From: JBBRGK01 sp036741355
Lineage (GTDB): Bacteria; Chloroflexota; Dehalococcoidia; CAUJGQ01
NCBI GenBank assembly: GCA_036741355.1
Contig: DAINSK010000049.1
Location: 1 to 25,003, forward strand
Direction of reading: 5' to 3'
DNA length: 25,003 nt
A model generated the notes under the pieces. The model saw only the letters and a list, made by a program, of their open reading frames with translations, was not told the DNA's origin and ran no database searches. Each line of letters opens with the position of its first letter. Position 1 is the stretch's first letter. The position numbers were made by a program, and so were the translations under genes. This document shows, piece after piece, positions 1 through 5,142 of the stretch.

Positions 1-235
1 ATTCTGGGGGTAAGGGGCGATCCCTGGGTGCTGGATGCGGGACGCCTCGGGCATCTCGCGGTCCGTCTTGCACCGAATTGCCTCACCAACCTCCGTGCTA
101 GTTCCCTCTTGCCCCTAGAATTGGGGGAAAGAGGGCTGGGGAGATAGGGGGCCACCTCCGAGGGTCGGTGAGTTAGGGGGCCCCGTCGCCCGACTGCCGA
201 CTGCCGATTGCCCGTCGGCGAAGCCGCCCGACTGC
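1..235. other. G-rich intergenic region with no gene seen
   Basis: I see no credible coding region on either strand here. The stretch contains many short G runs. Four of them (123-127, 133-135, 138-141, 147-151), separated by loops of 2 to 5 bases, fit the G-quadruplex pattern on the plus strand. The 9-mer TAGGGGGCC occurs twice, near 145 and 173. From 192 to 243 there are degenerate heptamer repeats of GACTGCC that run into the 3' end of the acpS gene. Any upstream gene lies outside the window. Confidence 0.6.
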
Positions 236-243
236 CTACTGCC
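192..243. repeat. Degenerate heptamer repeat (GACTGCC)n
   Basis: Units at 192-198 (GACTGCC), 199-205 (GACTGCC), 206-212 (GATTGCC), 230-236 (GACTGCC) and 237-243 (TACTGCC) are seen directly, with a 17-base interruption between the third and fourth. The last two overlap the acpS 3' end, so the acpS TAG stop at 236-238 is made by repeat sequence. Two tandem units in the opposite orientation (GGCAGTC at 19580-19586 and 19587-19593) lie just before the Uma2 gene. This suggests a small dispersed intergenic repeat family; that is an inference from only two sites. Confidence 0.6.
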
Positions 244-646
244 CCCCCCGTGGCACCGACTCCCCGTCCGGCAGCGCCTCGATCAGGGCGACGACGCTGG
301 CGACGGCGTAGTGCCTCGAATGCGACAGGCTGACGTCGATCGTCGAAAGACCGAGCGTTTCGGCGCGCATCTGCGCGTTGCCGTGGAGCAGCACCAGCGG
401 ATTGCCGCGGCGGTTGGGAAGCACTTCGATCTCGCGCCAGCCGATGCCACGGACACCGGTGCCTAACGCTTTCATCACCGCCTCTTTGGCGGCGAAGCGG
501 GCGGCAAGCTCCGAGACGCGCCCGCGACAGTGCTTGACCTCGCCGGCCGTGTAGACGCGGCTGAGAAAACGCTGCGGGTGCCGTCGCAGGACTGACTGCA
601 CCCGATCGATCTCGATCACATCCACGCCGACCGACAGCTTTGTCAT
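236..646 (-). CDS. acpS: Holo-[acyl-carrier-protein] synthase
   Basis: AcpS transfers the 4'-phosphopantetheine arm from coenzyme A to the serine of acyl carrier protein, making it active for fatty-acid synthesis in the cytoplasm. The 136-residue product has the usual family length. It shows the N-terminal GVDVIEIDRV signature with its metal-binding Asp, and the ARFAAKEAVMKALG motif containing the second acidic ligand. The HSRHYAVASVVA segment near the C-terminus is also typical. I chose the ATG at 646; an in-frame ATG at 664 would add six residues with no family match. A C8 run at 242-249 and repeat-derived sequence make up the last codons, so the extreme C-terminus (GGQ) is probably not conserved. 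Confidence 0.93.
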   Translation of the reverse strand: MTKLSVGVDVIEIDRVQSVLRRHPQRFLSRVYTAGEVKHCRGRVSELAARFAAKEAVMKALGTGVRGIGWREIEVLPNRRGNPLVLLHGNAQMRAETLGLSTIDVSLSHSRHYAVASVVALIEALPDGESVPRGGQ

Positions 647-695
647 GCCGCCGGATTGTAGCATGCGGCCGGCAGCACCCAGACGGCCGGCGCCG

Positions 696-1463
696 TCAGC
701 CGGCGGCGACTACGCGCGGCAGCGACCAGACCGGCCGCGGCGCTTCGGCGCTGAGCGTCACGCCGACATCGCTCGCCCCGGGCTCCATCTGGGTGGTGAT
801 GCGGATGCTGGTCCCCATCAGGTAGGTGACTGAATCGCCGTCGAGGCGGAACGGCCGGTCGTGGCCCGGATACAGCGTGCGGCAATGGGCCTTGATTTTG
901 GACGCGCTTTCGCGGGCGACGGCCGGATCGTAGAAGATCAGATACGGCGTTCCGGCCAGGGCACAGCGGGCGTTGGGCAAAGCGTCTCCGGTAATACCGA
1001 TCATGCCCGCTCCGTCCTCGACCAGGAGCGTGATGCTGCCGGGGCTGTGGCCGGGAGTTTCCAGGATCTTCACCCCGGCATCGATCTCATCGCCTTCGCT
1101 TACCTCTCGCAGCCGCATCCGCTCCAGCACCATGCCGGTATACGACGGGGTTGCCCAGTCGTCGGGGTTCGGCGCCGAGGCGTAGCGGCGCTCGTTGGTG
1201 CTTATCAGTACGTCGGCGTTTGGAAACAGATCGATGTTGAGCATGTGGTCCCAGTGGGCGTGGGTGAGCACGACCATATCGATGTCCGCGGGCCGCAGTC
1301 CCCGCTCTTTGAGGCGGGCGAGCAATAGCTCACGGCGGCCCGTGTGTGCCACGTCGACCAGGATGGTCTTCGTCGAGCGGACAAGCGTGACGCCGCAAAA
1401 GGCTGCGCTCCCCTGGTCAGTTCCCAATGTGAATCCCTGGAGCAAGAGATCGACTTCCGGCAT
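696..1463 (-). CDS. MBL-fold metallo-hydrolase
   Basis: A 255-residue metallo-beta-lactamase-fold protein, predicted to be a cytoplasmic zinc hydrolase. The zinc-binding HAHWDH motif is at residues 68-73, a TPGHSPGS segment (about 136-143) supplies the next metal histidine, and GITGDALP (about 155-162) and LYPGHDRPF (about 196-204) supply the later metal ligands. This is the complete ligand set of the glyoxalase II/lactonase-like class. The overall form resembles N-acyl-homoserine-lactonase-like or other small MBL hydrolases, but the substrate cannot be read from the sequence. A clear ribosome binding site (GGAGGG) lies about 6 bases before the ATG at 1463. It sits 49 bases upstream of acpS on the same strand, so the two could share a transcript. 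Confidence 0.88.
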   Translation of the reverse strand: MPEVDLLLQGFTLGTDQGSAAFCGVTLVRSTKTILVDVAHTGRRELLLARLKERGLRPADIDMVVLTHAHWDHMLNIDLFPNADVLISTNERRYASAPNPDDWATPSYTGMVLERMRLREVSEGDEIDAGVKILETPGHSPGSITLLVEDGAGMIGITGDALPNARCALAGTPYLIFYDPAVARESASKIKAHCRTLYPGHDRPFRLDGDSVTYLMGTSIRITTQMEPGASDVGVTLSAEAPRPVWSLPRVVAAG

Positions 1464-1575
1464 GGTGCACCCTCCAATACTTTCGCGAACGTGCTATGGG
1501 TAGCGCGGAAGGGCGGTCGTGTCAAGGCTTAGAGGCGGACGCGACGGACGCTACCGCCGGGATGGCACTTGCTAT

Positions 1576-1584
1576 TGCTATACT
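1576..1584 (+). promoter_or_regulatory. Extended -10 promoter element
   Basis: The string TGCTATACT matches the extended -10 form TGnTAnnnT very well. Its TATACT hexamer is 36 bases before the DUF6391 start, which predicts a leader of about 28 bases. No good -35 box is seen at the normal spacing, as is common for extended -10 promoters. Confidence 0.45.
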
Positions 1585-1619
1585 GGCCTCGTACGAGTTC
1601 CGCGAGGGGGTCGCTAGAG

Positions 1620-2105
1620 ATGCTGAGAAGAGCTGTCAAGGCCGTCCGCAGGAACCACGCGCTCGAGCACGGCACGGTTCAGATCCTGCTCAGCAAACTG
1701 GGACCCGAGACGCGGCTGGCCGGGCGCGCTGTCCCCGACGGCTTCTACATCTACGGGCGCATCCCTTCCGCAGCGATCGAGACGAGTGCCACCGAGGCGC
1801 TTTCCCGGCTGAAGGGCGGCGAGTCCGGCCTGGCGGTGACGCCGCTATGCGGGACGAACATCGCCGTAGCAGGCGTGCTGACCGGGCTGCTCTCCGTGAT
1901 GGCGATGGGCCGGGCGAAGAACCGGATGGAGCGGCTGCCGTCCGTGTTCACGGCAGCCATGCTTGGCGTGCTGGCGGCGCAACCGCTGGGCCGCGTGGTT
2001 CAAAAGTACTTCACCACCTCACCCGACCTCGCCAACACCCAGATCGTGGGCGTCCGCGAGTCGGGCAAGGGCCTGGTCCACAAAGTGCAAACCGTCCGCG
2101 AGTAG
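1620..2105 (+). CDS. DUF6391 family protein
   Basis: A 161-residue protein of unknown function. The start RRAVKAVRRNHALEHGTVQ resembles the N-terminal HALEH-type signature I associate with DUF6391, known mainly from Cyanobacteria and Chloroflexota. The middle is Gly/Ala-rich and hydrophobic: one segment at about residues 82-102 (after TPLCGTN) and another near 116-130. Two membrane-associated helices are therefore possible. The C-terminus is soluble and ends in a short basic tail. I chose ATG 1620 because GAGGGGG lies about 8 bases before it; an in-frame ATG at 1569 would overlap the promoter element. The stop is 48 bases before a tRNA-Arg gene on the same strand, so cotranscription with the tRNA is possible. 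Confidence 0.7.
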   Translation: MLRRAVKAVRRNHALEHGTVQILLSKLGPETRLAGRAVPDGFYIYGRIPSAAIETSATEALSRLKGGESGLAVTPLCGTNIAVAGVLTGLLSVMAMGRAKNRMERLPSVFTAAMLGVLAAQPLGRVVQKYFTTSPDLANTQIVGVRESGKGLVHKVQTVRE

Positions 2106-2153
2106 GCCCGTCCGCCGGACACCGTCACAAAGCCTCAAGCGTCGCGTCTACGC

Positions 2154-2229
2154 GCCCCAGTAGCTCAGAGGATAGAGCAACGGTCTTCTAAACCGTGGGT
2201 CGCAGGTTCGAGTCCTGCCTGGGGTACCA
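2154..2229 (+). tRNA. tRNA-Arg (anticodon TCT), copy 1
   Basis: A complete cloverleaf can be folded by eye. The acceptor GCCCCAG pairs with CTGGGGT, including one G-T wobble at the first pair. The D stem is GCTC/GAGC, the anticodon stem ACGGT/ACCGT with loop CTTCTAA (anticodon TCT, reading AGA), and the T stem GCAGG/CCTGC with loop TTCGAGT. The discriminator is A at 2226 and the CCA end (2227-2229) is encoded. A second copy lies exactly 960 bp downstream. Confidence 0.95.
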
Positions 2230-2337
2230 GGGTTGCACCATTGCATTTGAGTTGGTTGGCTGGGCGCGGATCCAGCCCTGCCCATGTCCTGCGTTTTCTG
2301 GTGTGGAACTCCGATCTCGATACTCTGCGCTAACCTA

Positions 2338-2658
2338 CTAGTCACAGCCGACGGCGACCGACAGCGCGCCGCAGAGCGCCTTCATGGTGGACGGTCGGAC
2401 ACGGCCTACCCGCCGGACGAGACGGGCACGGGCGACAAGTTGCACATTGTCCAGGTTGGCTACGGACTCGACGCGCACGCCGTCCTCCGCGCCCACGGAC
2501 ACCTCGGTCGACAGATTACGGACGGTCGACGTGATTGGAGCGCCAATCACGGCGTGAAGGAGGCTGCCCATCGGGTCGCGGGTGAGCACGACGAGGGGAC
2601 GTACTTTATCCAGCCGGGCAAGCCATACCTCCCCTCGGCGGGGGGGGGGGTCGCTCAT
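2338..2658 (-). CDS. MazF/PemK-type endoribonuclease toxin
   Basis: A 106-residue protein of the MazF/PemK family, ribosome-independent mRNA interferases that cleave RNA at short sequences. Family features seen are the N-terminal RRGEVWLA strand, the RPLVVLTRD segment with the conserved Arg, and APITSTVRNL carrying the conserved Thr/Ser. The length is normal. Its ATG overlaps the stop of the upstream antitoxin in an ATGA junction (2655-2658), so translation is probably coupled. The striking feature is an uninterrupted run of 11 C on the coding strand (G run at 2640-2650), beginning in codon 3 and encoding Pro4-Pro6. A one-base change in that run would abolish the toxin without touching the antitoxin. 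The pair sits between two tRNA-Arg copies. Confidence 0.88.
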   Translation of the reverse strand: MSDPPPRRGEVWLARLDKVRPLVVLTRDPMGSLLHAVIGAPITSTVRNLSTEVSVGAEDGVRVESVANLDNVQLVARARLVRRVGRVRPSTMKALCGALSVAVGCD

Positions 2659-2924
2659 GCTTCGTTCTCGTCGTAAAGCGCTTCCCAGTCGGTGTCGTCA
2701 TCGAGCGTCGCCCCCCCAAACAGCGAGAGCGCAACTTCAGCGTCGCTGGGTGGAACGCGGCGGTAGGCAGCGACGTCACGGCGCAGGCGCTCGGCATGAA
2801 TGAGGCGGTCGAGGGCAATATCGAGGACTTCTGAGGTTGAGGCAGCACCAACAAGAGAGCGGGCGTTCTCAGCCTTCGACCGATCGAGGGTAACCGTCAC
2901 CTTCATCTTGGTCATACCGTACAT
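2655..2924 (-). CDS. Ribbon-helix-helix antitoxin, MazE/VapB-like
   Basis: An 89-residue protein that should neutralise the MazF-type toxin encoded by the overlapping downstream gene and repress their shared promoter. The N-terminal VTVTLDRSKAENAR strand-helix, followed by TSEVLDIALDRLIHAERLRR, is typical of a ribbon-helix-helix DNA-binding domain. The acidic C-terminus (DDDTDWEALYDENEA) is typical of an intrinsically flexible toxin-binding tail. The exact start is uncertain: ATG codons at 2924, 2915 and 2906 are all possible, none has a good ribosome binding site, and a -10-like hexamer TATAGT (2930-2925) lies immediately upstream. The shorter versions may be made from a nearly leaderless mRNA. 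Confidence 0.8.
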   Translation of the reverse strand: MYGMTKMKVTVTLDRSKAENARSLVGAASTSEVLDIALDRLIHAERLRRDVAAYRRVPPSDAEVALSLFGGATLDDDTDWEALYDENEA

Positions 2925-2943
2925 ACTATATCATCGTGGTATG
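2913..2943 (-). promoter_or_regulatory. Candidate promoter/operator of the mazE-mazF pair
   Basis: A -10-like TATAGT (2930-2925 on the minus strand) is flanked by inverted 6-base arms CATACC (2913-2918) and GGTATG (2938-2943) with a 19-base gap. Antitoxins of the ribbon-helix-helix class bind paired half-sites over their own promoter, which fits this layout. No convincing -35 box is seen. The assignment is inference from position and symmetry. Confidence 0.3.
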
Positions 2944-3112
2944 AGTGGTAGGGCGACGGGGGCGGGTGAAAGGGACCCGACGGGTCCCCCGGCTTCGGTC
3001 ATGCAGACACCCGGTGACAAGTGCGCCATGCCACGTGACTGTTCGATCACGCCCGTCCACTTTACACCGTGAACGTGCATTGCAGTGCTCGGCCCGCCGT
3101 CGCGGCCGGACC

Positions 3113-3192
3113 CGCCCCAGTTGCTCAGAGGATAGAGCAACGGTCTTCTAAACCGTGGGTCGCAGGTTCGAGCCCTGCCTGGGGTACCAGGG
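3113..3192 (+). repeat. 80-bp direct repeat containing tRNA-Arg copy 2
   Basis: Positions 3113-3192 repeat 2153-2232 with 78 of 80 bases identical. The differences are A2162 to T3122 and T2213 to C3173. Similarity ends sharply on both sides, a few bases outside the tRNA. The repeats bracket the toxin-antitoxin pair, as expected if the segment arrived with an element that carried its own tRNA end, or by duplication at the tRNA. No integrase gene lies between them. Confidence 0.75.
3114..3189 (+). tRNA. tRNA-Arg (anticodon TCT), copy 2
   Basis: This is the same cloverleaf as copy 1, with anticodon loop CTTCTAA and encoded CCA (3187-3189). It differs at two positions: nucleotide 9 is T instead of A, and nucleotide 60 in the T loop is C instead of T. 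Both changes are outside stems and keep the invariant U8 and TTCGA core, so the copy looks functional. Its flanks differ from copy 1 beyond 1 base upstream and 3 bases downstream of the CCA end. Confidence 0.92.
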
Positions 3193-3216
3193 ATCGGCCG
3201 CGTTGGCGACGGCCGC

Positions 3217-3270
3217 ACCGTGGCCACGGTCGTGACGCCTCGCAGGGGCAGGCTCCGCGTCGTCACGACC
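3217..3270. promoter_or_regulatory. Palindrome and hairpin after tRNA copy 2
   Basis: A perfect 14-bp palindrome, ACCGTGGCCACGGT, occupies 3217-3230. It overlaps the left arm of a second inverted repeat, GGTCGTGACG (3228-3237) with CGTCACGACC (3261-3270), a 10-bp stem with a 23-base loop. The two structures are mutually exclusive. They could terminate the tRNA transcript (no T run follows) or act as an operator for the CopG-like antitoxin that starts 54 bases later. The symmetry is directly seen; the role is not. Confidence 0.4.
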
Positions 3271-3323
3271 TATCCAGTGCGGCGCGGAAGTTACTACCGA
3301 GCGTACATGAATCGAGGAATGGT

Positions 3324-3509
3324 ATGACGAAGAAAGTTATCCGCAGCATGGCTGATATCCCGGCCACTTTCCCCGATGAGAACACCGAAGCGGCATTTTG
3401 GGAGAGCCATGAGCTGTCCGAAGAACTGCTACGCGAGCGGCGAGTCACGGCGCCGCCGTTGTGGCTGCCGGCGCCAAAACAAGTGCTGGACGAGGCGCGT
3501 CGGAAGTAG
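3324..3509 (+). CDS. CopG/BrnA-like orphan antitoxin
   Basis: A 61-residue protein. The pattern KKVIRSMADIPATFPDENTEAAFWESHELSEELL resembles the small CopG-type antitoxins that have a short N-terminal strand, an acidic EAAFWE(S/T)H helix and a basic DNA-binding tail. ATG 3324 was chosen because GAGGA lies about 6 bases upstream; a longer frame upstream would run through the tRNA and is an artefact. No toxin gene is adjacent in the usual operon position: upstream is the tRNA, and downstream is a 160-base gap followed by a gene of a different type. It may therefore be a leftover antitoxin or a regulator. Confidence 0.6.
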   Translation: MTKKVIRSMADIPATFPDENTEAAFWESHELSEELLRERRVTAPPLWLPAPKQVLDEARRK

Positions 3510-3602
3510 ACGTGGCCGCTTCCGGCGCATCCTGCGCGCTGCCGGCGACGAGCCACTATTCTTATGATTAATCCTTTGGATACACGCAATGCGCCTATGG
3601 CG

Positions 3603-3608
3603 TATAGT
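3603..3608 (+). promoter_or_regulatory. Candidate -10 box (TATAGT)
   Basis: TATAGT lies 62 bases before the small gene at 3670, inside an AT-richer patch (about 3560-3610) between two genes. A TTGGAT at 3576-3581 is the best -35-like match, but the 21-base spacing is too long, so this promoter is only tentative. Confidence 0.25.
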
Positions 3609-3669
3609 GACTGGGACGGGGTGCCTGCGGTCTCTGCGAGTGTCTTTGGGTGATCCCGGGAGGGCTGCA

Positions 3670-3885
3670 ATGGGCCTGGAATTCAAGCCAAAAGTGATCG
3701 AGCTGACCGACGATGTACTGCAGTCGGAGTTACGCGAACTTGAAGACAAGCACGGTATGTCAAGCGAGCGTTTCCTAGAGCGGTATAACCGGGGCGAGTT
3801 GGGCCACTGCGCAGAGTTCGTACGCTGGTCGGGACTCCTAGGGGTTGCCAGCAAGGCGGGTATCCTTGAGCGGGTCCAAGCATAG
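3670..3885 (+). CDS. Small protein, possible antitoxin partner of next gene
   Basis: A 71-residue, mainly helical, acidic protein. Visible pattern: a short N-terminal strand (FKPKVIEL), then a helix TDDVLQSELRELEDKHGM, then SSERFLERYNRGELG and a C-terminal helix EFVRWSGLLGVA. I recall small genes of this appearance just upstream of DUF6516-type (TumE-like) toxins, but I cannot confirm the family. ATG 3670 is supported by GGGAGGG about 6 bases upstream; upstream in-frame codons to 3589 have no such signal. The stop is only 5 bases before the GTG start of the next gene, so the two form an operon and probably a toxin-antitoxin-like pair. Confidence 0.6.
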   Translation: MGLEFKPKVIELTDDVLQSELRELEDKHGMSSERFLERYNRGELGHCAEFVRWSGLLGVASKAGILERVQA

Positions 3886-3890
3886 CCTCG

Positions 3891-4406
3891 GTGCGTGAAC
3901 TGGCCCTATACTTCGAGGATGTCGCCCGTCTACTTGGAGAAGAACTCGGCGCAGAACTAATTTCAGAGCCAGAGATTCGCAAAAGAGGCCACCAGTCTGG
4001 TGGTCTCTTTTGCTCTCTACGATACTCCGACGGGTCCAAGCTACACATCGAATTGTGGGTGGATTGTGACGATGACCCCATCCTCTGGACCGACTATAGC
4101 TTCCAATACCTGGACAGCGAGAATGATGAGCTACCGTTGTTCCCGCATCATCTACATTTGCCCGATCGCCTTGCAGGTGTCCCCCAGCCCCGTCTGCGAG
4201 GAATCCGCGAGCGTATCAGTAGCACTGGAGACGCGACCCGCGGAATCGGGCTTTACGGTGTTGCCGATGACATGCGCAAGACTGGTCGCCAATTGATAAT
4301 ACATTCCGGCCTCGGCATGCTGGAAACGAGCGAAGAGGTGGAGAGTGAGTCAAGAAGAACGACCTTGTTCCCAGGTACTCTCGTGTACGTCTCAATACCA
4401 TCGTAG
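3891..4406 (+). CDS. TumE-like (DUF6516) domain fused to ATPase C-terminal fragment
   Basis: A 171-residue chimera-like protein. Residues about 1-93 (YSDGSKLHIELWV, TDYSFQYLDSENDE, LPLFPHHLHLPDRL) resemble the DUF6516/TumE toxin fold, though the usual RYDNAPH-like stretch is shortened. Residues about 96-171 look like the C-terminal half of a GHKL (histidine-kinase/RsbW-like) ATPase: a G2-box-like TRGIGLYGVADDM, GRQLIIHSG, and an ending FPGTLVYVSIPS. The N box and the first half of the ATP site are missing, so it should not bind ATP on its own. The start is GTG 3891, 5 bases after the preceding gene, with a weak ribosome site. The following STAS-like gene is the usual partner of such an ATPase. 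A deletion joining a toxin-like gene to an ATPase gene is the simplest reading; both domain calls are by eye. Confidence 0.5.
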   Translation: MRELALYFEDVARLLGEELGAELISEPEIRKRGHQSGGLFCSLRYSDGSKLHIELWVDCDDDPILWTDYSFQYLDSENDELPLFPHHLHLPDRLAGVPQPRLRGIRERISSTGDATRGIGLYGVADDMRKTGRQLIIHSGLGMLETSEEVESESRRTTLFPGTLVYVSIPS

Positions 4407-4414
4407 GAACGAAC

Positions 4415-4783
4415 ATGGATTCATTGGAAGTCTACCCGCTCTTCAACATGCGGGCGCTGGTCACCAGAGAGTCCGCGAGGAGCTTAGAGAATTCGCTCAG
4501 GCCTTTGCTGGGCGGCGCTGAATCCGAACTCGTCCTGGACTTCAGGGGGGTCGATGCCGTCACGCCATCATTCGTGGACGAACTCCTTCTAGTAATACAG
4601 CAGCTGATGACAGCGGCGTCCACACCGGCAGAGCTTCGAATTACATTCCTGAATCCGCCGACTCGTCTATCTGCAAAATTCGCATCCATCGCGCGAGCGC
4701 ACGAAGTGGAGGTTACCGAAAGCGCTGACGGATCCTGGTCCATCTCGAATGCCAGCAAGGGCAAGCTCGCTCGTTCGCTTTAG
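4415..4783 (+). CDS. STAS-like domain protein (DUF4325)
   Basis: A 122-residue protein with the character of the STAS-like DUF4325 family. It has an N-terminal SLENSLRPLL helix, a central hydrophobic strand ELVLDFRGVDAVTPSFVDELL in which TPSFVDE is the family hallmark, and a later strand ELRITFLNPP. DUF4325 genes typically sit next to a GHKL ATPase gene in two-gene switch modules reminiscent of anti-sigma/anti-anti-sigma pairs. Here the only ATPase piece is the C-terminal fragment in the preceding gene, so the switch is probably broken. The start at 4415 is 8 bases after the preceding stop, and an AGGA overlapping that stop acts as ribosome site. The reading frame after its TAG stays open for 83 more codons. 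Confidence 0.65.
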   Translation: MDSLEVYPLFNMRALVTRESARSLENSLRPLLGGAESELVLDFRGVDAVTPSFVDELLLVIQQLMTAASTPAELRITFLNPPTRLSAKFASIARAHEVEVTESADGSWSISNASKGKLARSL

Positions 4784-5142
4784 GTAGCTGGGGCGCTATC
4801 GGCGCGGCTGGCCTACCGGACCCGAAGGAGGTGGTACAAAGGCGTTCGGTATATCTTCGAAAGCTGGACGCCTAACGTGCGTGCTTTGCGTCGCATCGAC
4901 TATGCAGGCGGTTACCGGCGCACCCTGCTAGGTTGGCCAGCCACTGGACCGCCGCCTATTCTGCGGCCAGGCTACCTACCTCTAAGCATCCCTAATGAGC
5001 ATTCCGGTGGTGAGGGATCGCATGCATCCGGCTAAGCAAAGCCCGCCTCGCTGAACTCATCGCGCAGCTCGCTCGTGACGCTCAGCCGATCGGCCCTTCA
5101 CCCCAAGAGCCCGAATCCTTCTTCGTCCACGAGGGCGTCGGC
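4784..5142 (+). other. Gap without a clear gene; open frame and orphan SD
   Basis: No gene is convincingly present in these 359 bases. Two things stand out. The frame of the STAS-like gene continues without a stop from 4784 to the TAA at 5033-5035, encoding a Trp/Tyr/Arg-rich stretch that I do not recognise; GTG 4877 is the only plausible internal start noticed. A perfect Shine-Dalgarno string AAGGAGGT (4825-4832) has no start codon at a proper distance. From 5014 the frame of the downstream HEPN gene is also open back to a TGA at 5011, but without a usable start. Degraded gene pieces are the likely content. Confidence 0.4.

Noticed and set aside
2148..2345. Minus-strand frame reading through tRNA-Arg copy 1 (PGTPGRTRTCDPRFRRPLLYPLSYWG-type product)
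   Set aside because: This is the well-known spurious translation of tRNA genes; the cloverleaf fully explains the sequence. The same holds for 2931-3266.
3069..3323. N-terminal extension of the CopG-like antitoxin through tRNA-Arg copy 2
   Set aside because: The extension translates the tRNA and hairpin region; ATG 3324 has its own ribosome binding site.
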